Assembly (NCBI GenBank): GCA_963708645.1
Contig: CAVPTA010000003.1
Coordinates: 62,001 to 126,000 of the forward strand
Reading direction: 5' to 3'
DNA length: 64,000 bases
Source: RYN-133 sp963708645
Lineage (GTDB): Bacteria; Actinomycetota; Actinomycetes; Mycobacteriales; Jatrophihabitantaceae
This document shows, piece after piece, positions 54,504 through 62,027 of this stretch (the stretch's first letter is position 1; every line of letters starts with the position of its first letter). Below the pieces are notes generated by a model. It did not search any database. It was not told the origin of the DNA and saw only the letters and a program-made list of their open reading frames with translations. A program made the position numbers and the translations under genes.

Positions 54504-55344
54504 GCGCGACGAGCAACCCTGGGTGATCGGTGGCACCGTGCATGTCGATGATGGCGCGCGACCGGACCGCGATGTCGTGACTGGCGATGACGTCCTGCAA
54601 CAAGCCGTCGTCGGCGCGTTGATAGCCACCAGGCAGGCAGGCCTGCGGCGACGGGTTGCCGTGGGCGCGCAGGTTGAGATCCGCGCCCAGCGTGACGGGC
54701 ACGTCGCCGGCGCGGCTGCGCACCTTCGGCACGACGGTGTTCAGGAAATAGCGGCACTGCGCGAGCGCGACCGTCCGGCTCGTGCTTGCGGTGTGCGTCG
54801 TGCAGGTAAGTAGGCCGGTGGGCAGATCGATGCACACCCAGACCCGTTCCTCGGGATCGGCCAGGTCTTGCTGCGGGTAGACCCCCGCGAACGTGCGGTA
54901 GTCGGTGTTGGTCGAGTGCAGCAGCGCCAGCACGCCGATGCCGTACGGCTGACCGTTCACACAATGGAACGGGCCGCCGGTCGGCCGGTCGCGCGCGGCT
55001 TTGAACGCGGCAGCGACCGGCTGGTTGCCGCGCGCGGATGACAGCGCGCGGGCGAGCGTCGCCACGTCCTTGCGACAGACCTCGTTGAGCGTCACCACGT
55101 CCGGACGCTCGCGCTGGATGACGGTGGCAGCCGTGCGTACCGATCGGCCGGTGTAGCACCCGGCGATCCCGCTGTCGCACAGATTGAACTGCAGCTCGCG
55201 CAGCGACGAGCCGCCCGGCGACGCCGTCCACGAAACGGTTGCTCGGCCCGAGGTCACCGCACCAACCAGGGCGACGGCGCACAGCACCAGCCAGCTACCC
55301 GCCGCAACAGCCTTGCGCCGGCGACCACCTGACACTCCCGCCAT
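54466..55344 (-). CDS. Secreted endonuclease/exonuclease/phosphatase-family protein
   Basis: 292 residues. An N-terminal hydrophobic segment (SWLVLCAVALVGAVTSG) exports or anchors it; then LRELQFNLCDSGIAGC, RPDVVTLNEVCRKD (catalytic Glu), VPVTLGADLNLRAHGNP (Asp-x-Asn pair) and TDHPGLLVAL (Asp-His) form the metal-dependent DNase I-like active site. Several Cys suggest disulfides. It might cleave extracellular DNA, phospholipid or phosphate esters. Runs tail-to-tail into the YihY gene. Confidence 0.8.
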   Translation of the reverse strand: MAGVSGGRRRKAVAAGSWLVLCAVALVGAVTSGRATVSWTASPGGSSLRELQFNLCDSGIAGCYTGRSVRTAATVIQRERPDVVTLNEVCRKDVATLARALSSARGNQPVAAAFKAARDRPTGGPFHCVNGQPYGIGVLALLHSTNTDYRTFAGVYPQQDLADPEERVWVCIDLPTGLLTCTTHTASTSRTVALAQCRYFLNTVVPKVRSRAGDVPVTLGADLNLRAHGNPSPQACLPGGYQRADDGLLQDVIASHDIAVRSRAIIDMHGATDHPGLLVALTVRSRAAVSRR

Positions 55345-55368
55345 GAGACCGCATCCTCACGTCGTGTC

Positions 55369-55974
55369 TCAGACCGATCCTACGAGCCGGGGGTCGGTCA
55401 TCAGGGCCCGGAGCTGCTCGACCATCGGCGGCACGGTGTCGGGTGCGAGGTATTGCAGCCGGACGATGAAACCCGCGTTGACGCGGTGCAGCAGCAGCGA
55501 ACCGAAGCCGGGCGGATCGGGAGTGATCACACGCGTCGCGGGGCCGCCGCGCTGAACGCGAATGAGCACCGAGATCGAATCGACTGTGGCGAAGATGTCG
55601 CGGCGCACCAGCAGATCACCGTGCGTGAGCGAGTTGACCGCGATCACGGAGTGGACGTGCACCTGGACGCCGTCGGGCAGATACGTGCGCGCGAGTCGAT
55701 CGATGTCGGCGGGGACGGTCGAGGTCACCGCACAATCGGGAACCCCGCGGCAGGCGGGATCAGCGCGCGGCGTTCGGGTCGCCGTCGACGAGGTCGATGC
55801 GGCGGCTTGCGGTCGCCGGGGATCCGACGACGGCCTCGTCACGACCCACACCGCCGCACCGACGACGACGAGTGCGACCACGAGCCAAAGCCACCGCTGA
55901 GGCCGCGGCTCGGGTTCGTCGAGTTGTTCGTCGACGCCGTCCGGCTCGGGGCCGGGCAGGAACTCGATGCTCAT
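55369..55974 (-). CDS. Single-pass membrane protein of unknown function
   Basis: 201 residues: a short acidic cytoplasmic part (LPGPEPDGVDEQLDEPEP), one membrane helix WLWLVVALVVVGAAVWVV, a Ser/Thr/Ala-rich linker, and an extracellular domain with one Cys pair (ACRGVPDC). I recognise no family. The layout resembles actinobacterial exported lipoprotein-like domains but has no lipobox. 24 bases downstream starts the nuclease-fold gene, so the two may be cotranscribed. Confidence 0.55.
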   Translation of the reverse strand: MSIEFLPGPEPDGVDEQLDEPEPRPQRWLWLVVALVVVGAAVWVVTRPSSDPRRPQAAASTSSTATRTPRADPACRGVPDCAVTSTVPADIDRLARTYLPDGVQVHVHSVIAVNSLTHGDLLVRRDIFATVDSISVLIRVQRGGPATRVITPDPPGFGSLLLHRVNAGFIVRLQYLAPDTVPPMVEQLRALMTDPRLVGSV

Positions 55975-56053
55975 CGGCAGTGGTGACGCCGCTGTACGGG
56001 ACGACTAGCGGCGCCGAAGTGCATACCGACAATCGTGCCACGGCCGCGTTGGA

Positions 56054-57526
56054 TCAGTCGGGGGTCTGATCGATTCGCACGTACCGGAACGGACCGCGCA
56101 CACCGTCCTGCTGGTACAACGCAGCACAACCACGCCGCAGGTTCGAACACACGACATGAGCTCCGCCGAACTTGTGGATGTCCAGCCGTGACGGGTAGTA
56201 GAAGCTGAAGGCGTTCGGGTCGTGGCGCGGGTCGACGCGTTGCGAGATGCGGTCGTGGCGCCAGCGCGAGGTGAGCAGCAGGCGGTCGGCCGAGCGCTGG
56301 TGTTTGAGGTACTTGTCGAACCACGCGACGGTGTACCAGTTGCTCATGTCCGGGCCACGCAACGAGGCGCCGAAGGCCTGGTTCGGGATGTAGCTGAAGT
56401 CGAGATGCGAGCCGCCCCGGATGATGATCTCGCCGGTGTCGACGCCCGCCTTGCTGTAACGCAACGACCACACCGACTTCGCCTTCGGATCGGGCTGCGA
56501 TGCGTTCGGCGTCGGCGGCAGGCCGTAGTCGGCAGAGATGCCGAGCGCCGGCGTGTGGATCCGGACGGTGCGGCGCGCGGCCGGATCGGCCGGGCAGCCT
56601 TGCTCGCCGAGGCTCTTCCCGCCCTTCATGCCGGGCACGGATCCGTCGGACGGGCCCGGGCCGCCGAGGTTGTCCCAGGCGACGATCGCCTTCACGCGGT
56701 GGTCCCACTGGCCGATGTAGGAGACCCCGGCGGCACCGTAAGAGTGGCCGGCGAGTCCGATCTCGGACGGGTTGAGCAGCTTCCACAGCGGGTTGTACGC
56801 GGCGTCCAGTCCGCGCTTCACGCGGCGGAACTGCTTCGGCGCGTGACTCGATCCGGTCGAGCAACTGGGCACCGGACGATAGTGGCGGGCCGGGGTCGAC
56901 AGGAAGAAGTTCAACGCGTCCTCGGTGCCGTCGTAGAACGGACGGCCGTCGCTCTGCGCAGGTACGCCCTCCATCCGGTCCGCGCCGGTGCCGAAGGTGT
57001 CGCTCTGGCCCTGCCCCTGCGGGTCGAAGGTCAGCACGACGTAGCCCTCTTTCGCCAGCGTCTGCGCGGCGTACCAATACATCGCCTCGTCCGCCTGCAC
57101 CGAACCGTCGGTGATCACCACGCCGGGGCGGTGGGCCGGCCCGCGTCGCGTCGCCCAGACGTGTCCCGACAACGTCGCCCCGTCACGAGCCGTGAACAGC
57201 ACCTTGCGCACGATCCCGTAATGCTTCGGCCCCCAGTTGTAGAGGCGGATGTCTCCGGCGCAACCGTTCTGCATCGACCAGCACAAGTTGTTCGAGAAGT
57301 TGCGCGCCGGATCGTCGGCCTGCGCCTTGGTCGCTGCCGCGAGGTTCTGCGCGCCGATCGTGGCGAGCCGCTGCTGGTAGGCAGGTGTGTCGTACTCAGC
57401 CTGCCGTTCCTGCGTGATCGCGAAGTTCTTGGCCTCGCGCGTCGAATTGAATCCCGATGCACCTGCCGGCAGCGCAACGGCGATGACCGACAGGGCAGCG
57501 GCGGACGCAGCGAGCAGTAGACGCAT
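56054..57526 (-). CDS. Secreted alpha/beta-hydrolase (X-Pro dipeptidyl-peptidase-like)
   Basis: 490 residues. A signal peptide (LLLAASAAALSVIAVALPAG) is followed by a hydrolase domain with LFTARDGATLSGHVWA, VVLTFDPQGQGQSD, nucleophile GLAGHSYGAAG and, near the end, IIIRGGSHLDFSY with the likely His base. The S15/Cocaine-esterase-like fold suggests peptidase or esterase activity outside the cell. The mature part contains six Cys. It lies 42 bases downstream of the S9 peptidase at 57569 and is likely in the same operon. Confidence 0.75.
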   Translation of the reverse strand: MRLLLAASAAALSVIAVALPAGASGFNSTREAKNFAITQERQAEYDTPAYQQRLATIGAQNLAAATKAQADDPARNFSNNLCWSMQNGCAGDIRLYNWGPKHYGIVRKVLFTARDGATLSGHVWATRRGPAHRPGVVITDGSVQADEAMYWYAAQTLAKEGYVVLTFDPQGQGQSDTFGTGADRMEGVPAQSDGRPFYDGTEDALNFFLSTPARHYRPVPSCSTGSSHAPKQFRRVKRGLDAAYNPLWKLLNPSEIGLAGHSYGAAGVSYIGQWDHRVKAIVAWDNLGGPGPSDGSVPGMKGGKSLGEQGCPADPAARRTVRIHTPALGISADYGLPPTPNASQPDPKAKSVWSLRYSKAGVDTGEIIIRGGSHLDFSYIPNQAFGASLRGPDMSNWYTVAWFDKYLKHQRSADRLLLTSRWRHDRISQRVDPRHDPNAFSFYYPSRLDIHKFGGAHVVCSNLRRGCAALYQQDGVRGPFRYVRIDQTPD

Positions 57527-57568
57527 TTCCCGATCCTCAGCTGGACAGGGAACCTGCGCAAATCGGGG

Positions 57569-59482
57569 TTACGGCTTCAGGTACTTGTCGAACCACTCGA
57601 GGATCGCGTCGAAGCGCGCGACGCGATGGCTCGGCAGGCCGGAACGCGACAGCTCATGCCCCTCGCCGGGGAAGATCAACATCTCGACCTCGGCATCACG
57701 GTTGCGCAGTGCCACGTAGAGACGTTGCGCCTGTTCGATCGGGCAGCGCCAGTCGTGTTCGGAATGAATGATCAGTAGTGGCGTCGTGATCTTGTCGGCG
57801 TAGGTCAGCGGACTCTGGCGATGCTGCTCGGCGGGATCGGGTCCGTAGAGGTCGTCGCCGAATCCCCAGCCGATGTCGCTCGAACCGGCGAAGCTGTCGA
57901 TCGCGTTGACTGCGCGCTCGCTGACGGCGGCGGCGAAGCGGTCGGTGTGCCCGACGATCCACGATGTCATGAAGCCGCCATGCGATCCGCCGAGGACGCC
58001 GAGGCGCGACTCGTCGAGTTCGGGACGAGCGAGCGCATCGTCGAGCATCGCCATCAGGTCACCCATCGAGCGGTCGCCGACGTCGTGACGGATGTACTGC
58101 CCGTAGGCGGCGCCGTACCCGGAGGAGCCGCGCGGGTTCGTGTAGACAACCGCGTAGCCCGCGCCGGCGTAGACCTGCGCCTCGTCGAAGACCGACCAGC
58201 CGTATTGTGCGAACGGCCCGCCGTGGATCATCAACAGCACCGGATGCGGGCCGTCGCCGTCGGGAAGCACCAGGAAGCCGTGCAGTTGCTGCCCGTCCGG
58301 CGCGGAGGGCGTGAGCTCGATGATCGGGCGCGCCGCCGCGTTCTCACGTAGTTGCTCGGCAAAGTCAGTGAGCCGGTGTACGTCTCCGTCGCGAACAGCA
58401 CCGAGCTCGCCACTGGACTGCTCGTCCTTGTACGACACGACAATCGTGTCGCCGACACGATCGAACCCGTCGATCATGCGGTGCCCGGCCGAGACGGTCG
58501 TCGGCCCCGAGCCGTCCAGCGCTACGGCGACCAGGTCGACCGCGCCACGGTTCTCATTGAGCACGAGGACGCTGTCGCCGCCGACGATCACCCCGCTGCC
58601 TTCGACCAGGTTGTAGCGCTCGGGATCGGTCAGGCGCGTGGCCCGCCCGCCCGGCACGACCGGCACCGAGTACAGGCCCGTCTGCGTGCCGACCCATGTC
58701 TTGCCGTCCGGACCGGGGTCGCCGCCCACGAACACGATCGTGTCGCCGGAATCGGTGAACTCGGGTGCGCCCGCCCACAACGTCGAGTCGGTCACCTGAC
58801 GCAGATCGCTGCCGTCCGGGCGCATCACGAAGACGTCGGCGTTGAGGTCGTGCTCGCGCCGCGCATGCCGCCGCGACACGAACGTGAGCCACGCGCCGTC
58901 CGGGCTCCACGCCACATCGGTGTCGTCCCAGTCGCCGGACGTCAGCTGCTTCGGCGCGTTGCCACCGGTGACGTCGACGACGAACACGTGGCGCCGGCGG
59001 TCGATCAGGAAGCCCACGCCGTCGAGGCGGTACTGCAGGCCGGTGATGCGCCGGGGTGCCTCTTTGTCCGGCGTGATCTTGTCGTCCTGGCCGTAGCGGC
59101 CCTCCTCCGGAACCCGCGCGGTGAACGCAATCGTCGACGAGTCCGGCGACCACCGTGCCTCGCCGGCGCCGCCGGGCAGATCGGTGAGCTTGCGCGCGTC
59201 GCCACCACCGGTAGCGAGCACGTGCAACTGCGGCTTGTCGTCGGTCTTGCGCACGAACGCGAGCCACCTGCCGTCGGGCGAATAGCGCGGGCCGCCGTCG
59301 CTCTCGCCGTGGGTCAACTGGCGGGGCTCGTCTGCACCGGTGAGGTCGACGAGCCAGAGCTGCGAGCGGTAGTCGTTCTCGTCCAGATCAGGACGCGCCG
59401 CTGCCACGACGGCGCTACGACCGTCGGGTGAGACGGTCGGGCTGCCGAGCGAGATCAGGTGTGCGATGTCGGTGGGCTTCAC
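57569..59482 (-). CDS. S9 family peptidase (acylaminoacyl-peptidase type, TolB-like propeller)
   Basis: About 637 residues. Propeller repeats appear as GSPTVSPDGRSAVV, GPRYSPDGRWLAFVR, ARWSPDSSTIAFTA and VAWSPDGAWLTFVS. The catalytic domain has MIHGGPFAQYGW, YTNPRGSSGYG, nucleophile LGGSHGGFMTSW, acid HSEHDWRCP and base FPGEGHELS. No signal peptide, so cytosolic; it removes short or acylated peptides. Of the paired GTG codons at 59485 and 59482, the second lies six bases after TAGGGT and would give a leaderless mRNA, the same -10 as the other S9 gene. Confidence 0.9.
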   Translation of the reverse strand: MKPTDIAHLISLGSPTVSPDGRSAVVAAARPDLDENDYRSQLWLVDLTGADEPRQLTHGESDGGPRYSPDGRWLAFVRKTDDKPQLHVLATGGGDARKLTDLPGGAGEARWSPDSSTIAFTARVPEEGRYGQDDKITPDKEAPRRITGLQYRLDGVGFLIDRRRHVFVVDVTGGNAPKQLTSGDWDDTDVAWSPDGAWLTFVSRRHARREHDLNADVFVMRPDGSDLRQVTDSTLWAGAPEFTDSGDTIVFVGGDPGPDGKTWVGTQTGLYSVPVVPGGRATRLTDPERYNLVEGSGVIVGGDSVLVLNENRGAVDLVAVALDGSGPTTVSAGHRMIDGFDRVGDTIVVSYKDEQSSGELGAVRDGDVHRLTDFAEQLRENAAARPIIELTPSAPDGQQLHGFLVLPDGDGPHPVLLMIHGGPFAQYGWSVFDEAQVYAGAGYAVVYTNPRGSSGYGAAYGQYIRHDVGDRSMGDLMAMLDDALARPELDESRLGVLGGSHGGFMTSWIVGHTDRFAAAVSERAVNAIDSFAGSSDIGWGFGDDLYGPDPAEQHRQSPLTYADKITTPLLIIHSEHDWRCPIEQAQRLYVALRNRDAEVEMLIFPGEGHELSRSGLPSHRVARFDAILEWFDKYLKP

Positions 59483-59505
59483 CACTCCACCCTATGGTCG
59501 AAACG

Positions 59506-60183
59506 ATGGGCGTCGAAAAGATGGGCATTGTCGATGACCTGGTGGCACGTGTGGTTGCGCTGTCGGCGAACACCGACCGCCGAGTGCTGATCGGGATCGC
59601 AGGTGCGCCCGGCAGCGGGAAGACGTCCTTGGCGCAGGTGCTCACGGACCTGCTCGGCGGATTTCCGGCAGTAGCGCACGTCCCGATGGACGGCTTCCAC
59701 CTCGCCGACGCCGAACTCGCGCGGCTGGGCCGCGCCGACCGCAAAGGCGCTCCCGACACGTTCGATGTCGACGGCTATGCCGCCCTGCTCGCTCGCATAG
59801 CCGCAGACGAGGCGGTCTGGGCGCCGGGGTTCGAGCGCGTGCTCGAGCAGCCGATCGCCCAGGCAATTGCGGTGCCGCAGTCGACACGCGTCGTGATCAG
59901 CGAGGGCAACTACCTGCTGCTGCCGGAGTGGCAGGAAGTGCGACGGCACTTCGCCGAGGTGTGGTTCGCCCACGTCGACGAGCCGCTCCGACTGGCTCGA
60001 CTGGTCGCCCGCCACGTCCAGTTCGGCAAGTCGCCGGCCGAAGCGGCCCGGTGGGTGCAGCGCAGCGATCAGAACAACGCCGAACTCGTCGCACCGACCG
60101 AGGCCGACGCCGATCTGGTCGTCGACCTGAGTGGTGTCGACCTGAGTGGTGTCGACCTGAGTGGTGTCGACCGGATCGACTGA
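59506..60183 (+). CDS. P-loop nucleoside/nucleotide kinase family protein with VDLSG repeat tail
   Basis: 225 residues. Walker A IGIAGAPGSGKTSLAQVL, then VPMDGFHLADAELARLGRADR with the substrate Asp, SEGNYLLL (Walker B-like) and RLARLVARHVQFGKSP (lid). This is the uridine-kinase/pantothenate-kinase-like group often annotated as nucleoside/nucleotide kinase; the substrate is unknown. The C-terminus is an in-frame pentapeptide repeat, VDLSG three times. The ATG at 59506 follows TATGGT by seven bases and would be leaderless; ATG codons at 59494 and 59521 are alternatives. Divergent from the S9 peptidase with overlapping promoter elements. Confidence 0.8.
   Translation: MGVEKMGIVDDLVARVVALSANTDRRVLIGIAGAPGSGKTSLAQVLTDLLGGFPAVAHVPMDGFHLADAELARLGRADRKGAPDTFDVDGYAALLARIAADEAVWAPGFERVLEQPIAQAIAVPQSTRVVISEGNYLLLPEWQEVRRHFAEVWFAHVDEPLRLARLVARHVQFGKSPAEAARWVQRSDQNNAELVAPTEADADLVVDLSGVDLSGVDLSGVDRID
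60121..60165 (+). repeat. 15-base tandem repeat, three perfect copies
   Basis: GTCGACCTGAGTGGT is repeated three times without mismatch at the 3' end of the kinase gene, followed by a diverged GTCGACC. It is in frame (VDLSG) and identical at every wobble position, which points to recent slippage expansion and a possible variable-number locus. Confidence 0.85.
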
Positions 60184-60189
60184 CGCGCC

Positions 60190-60780
60190 TCAGGCGGCGT
60201 CGGCAGCCGCCGGCGGGACGGGGCGGGCCGGACGCAGGGCGCGCACGGTGGGCACGCTCGCCATCGACGTGTCGAGTTCGCGGCACAGCCGCAGCCGATC
60301 GGCGCCGGCGAGGCGGGCATCGCGGAACACGTGCAGCCACGCGGCGGGGTCGTCGCCGTTGACGACGTGGACGCCCGCGACGAGCCGATGGCCACCGGCG
60401 AGGTCCGGTGCGTCCGCGCCGCTCACCCACACGACGGGAACGACGACGGCGTCACCGGCGCTGCGCATCCGAAGGAACTCGCGCACCTGTGCTGCGGCCC
60501 GCTCGGCGGCGTGCAGGTCGCGCGCCGGCTCGTGGTCGCCCGTGTGCTGCTCGGTGACGATCGCGAGCACCGCGGCCGGCGCGATCACCACGTGGTCGAC
60601 GTCGGCGGCATCGGCGGCGAAGTGGTCGACGACGTGCCAGCCGCGCAGGCGCTTGAGGGCCGACACGGGCGAGGCCGCGCGAGTGCGTCGGGTGAGGGTG
60701 CCGACGGCCCAGATGACGACCACGGCAACGGCGTCGATACCGAGCATGAGCCAGACGTACCCGGTGGGGAGCCAAGTCAT
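60190..60780 (-). CDS. Membrane-anchored NERD (nuclease-related) domain protein
   Basis: 196 residues. An N-terminal membrane helix (VWLMLGIDAVAVVVIWAV) and basic stretch (LTRRTRAA) precede LRGWHVVDHFAADAADVDHVVIAPAAVLAIVTE, which matches the NERD domain opening (Gly-Trp, D-x-DHV-V-x-P). NERD domains resemble restriction-type nucleases but catalysis is unproven here; the canonical E-x-K after the strand is replaced by EQH. The ATG at 60780 follows GGAGG by nine bases. The C-terminus is Ala/Pro-rich. Divergent from the Nudix-like gene. Confidence 0.6.
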   Translation of the reverse strand: MTWLPTGYVWLMLGIDAVAVVVIWAVGTLTRRTRAASPVSALKRLRGWHVVDHFAADAADVDHVVIAPAAVLAIVTEQHTGDHEPARDLHAAERAAAQVREFLRMRSAGDAVVVPVVWVSGADAPDLAGGHRLVAGVHVVNGDDPAAWLHVFRDARLAGADRLRLCRELDTSMASVPTVRALRPARPVPPAAADAA

Positions 60781-60900
60781 GGCAGAGACCTCCTCGACCC
60801 CCGCCGTGGACTTCGACAATCTATCGGGCTAACAGAAAATTCACAATCGCTGGACGGCGGGTGCGTGGTGGGCGCCGCCGCCCGCCCGCTAGAAAGAGGT

Positions 60901-61431
60901 ATGACGCAGATCGAATCGCAGTCGGGTACGAGTTGGCTGTCCAAGGACGAGCTGGAATCGGCCCGCGAACGGTTGCCGATCGTCTACGTCGATATCGTCC
61001 CCGTCCGGTGCGACGAGGCCGGCGCGGTCTCGGCGTTCGGCGTCTTGCTGCGCGTGACCCAGGGCCAGATCAGCCGGGCCCTCGTGTCCGGCCGGGTGCT
61101 CTATCACGAGCGAATCCGCACAGCGCTGCTGCGCCACATCGAGAAGGACCTCGGGCCGCTCGCCCTGCCCAAGCTGCCTGCCTCGCCGCAGCCGTTCACG
61201 GTGGCCGAGTACTTCCCGACTCCCGGCGTGACGGCCTTCCACGATCCGCGCCAACATGCGGTGTCGCTCGCCTACGTCGTCCCGATCGAGGGTGACTGCG
61301 AGCCGCAGCAGGACGCGCTCGAAGTGACGTGGTTCGCGCCGGCCGAGGCGGCCGACGCGACCGTGCAGGCCGAGATGGCCGGTGGGCAGGGGACGCTGCT
61401 GCGGCAGGCGCTCGCGCATTGCGGCTACTGA
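60901..61431 (+). CDS. Nudix-like DUF4916 protein
   Basis: 176 residues. ERLPIVYVDIVPVRCDEAGAV and FGVLLRVTQGQISRALVSGRV follow the DUF4916 group of Nudix-fold proteins in actinobacteria. The canonical Nudix box (GX5EX7REUXEEXGU) is not clearly recognisable, so hydrolase activity is unproven. The ATG at 60901 follows GAAAGAGG by two to three bases, short but plausible. It converges with the membrane protein at 61425, overlapping by seven bases. Confidence 0.7.
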   Translation: MTQIESQSGTSWLSKDELESARERLPIVYVDIVPVRCDEAGAVSAFGVLLRVTQGQISRALVSGRVLYHERIRTALLRHIEKDLGPLALPKLPASPQPFTVAEYFPTPGVTAFHDPRQHAVSLAYVVPIEGDCEPQQDALEVTWFAPAEAADATVQAEMAGGQGTLLRQALAHCGY

Positions 61432-62027
61432 ACCGTCCCGGGCTTGCAGAGGTAGAACTGGTCCTCGGCGGTCTGGGCAAAGTCGACGACCGTCGCATGG
61501 CTTTGCAGCGGCGTGTCCCAGTGCACGGTCACCATGGGCGCGAATCCGTTGTCACCGTCGCAGCTCGCAGGCTTGCGGATCGTCACGAGGAGCCGGATCT
61601 CGTCGTTCGGTGGAATGGTCGCCGGCAAATTGCGCGCGGGCACCTCGCGTCCGTAGGACGAGCCGGCGGGAAGCAGATGCCACGGTGACCATCGGATGCG
61701 GCTCACCGGAGCAGACGCCGAGATCGACGTGATCTTGACGCTGTGCGAACCGTCGTTGGCCAACGAGTACATCCGGACGACCTCGGTGCCGGCGGGGCCG
61801 GTGATGTAGGTCGTGCCGGGCGGTCCATCGGCCAGGTGTGCGTGCGAGTACTCGCCACCGAACGTCCCCGCCCGGATCGGGCCGTACTTCGCGTCGGCGT
61901 TGCTCAGGTTCACCCACACGATCGCGCCGACGACGACGGCGACCACGACGAAGACGCTGATCGCCCACACCCACCACGGGACGCGGCGGCGTCGCCTCGG
62001 CGCGACGTCGCCGTCGTCGTCGCTCAT
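61425..62027 (-). CDS. Single-pass membrane protein, paralogue of 40352-40965
   Basis: 200 residues, intact. Acidic then basic cytoplasmic segment (SDDDGDVAPRRRRRVPWW), one helix (VWAISVFVVVAVVVGAIVWV) and an extracellular beta domain with KYGPIRAGTFGGEYSHAHL, ANDGSHSVKITSIS and LPATIPPNDEIRLLVTI, sharing the block order of the 40352 protein. The ATG overlaps the stop of the PAP2-DAGK gene (ATGA), so it is cotranslated with a lipid enzyme. The function is unknown. Confidence 0.65.
   Translation of the reverse strand: MSDDDGDVAPRRRRRVPWWVWAISVFVVVAVVVGAIVWVNLSNADAKYGPIRAGTFGGEYSHAHLADGPPGTTYITGPAGTEVVRMYSLANDGSHSVKITSISASAPVSRIRWSPWHLLPAGSSYGREVPARNLPATIPPNDEIRLLVTIRKPASCDGDNGFAPMVTVHWDTPLQSHATVVDFAQTAEDQFYLCKPGTVQ

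Noticed and set aside
60121..60165. CRISPR-like repeat
   Set aside because: The copies are contiguous without spacers and are in frame at the end of a kinase gene.
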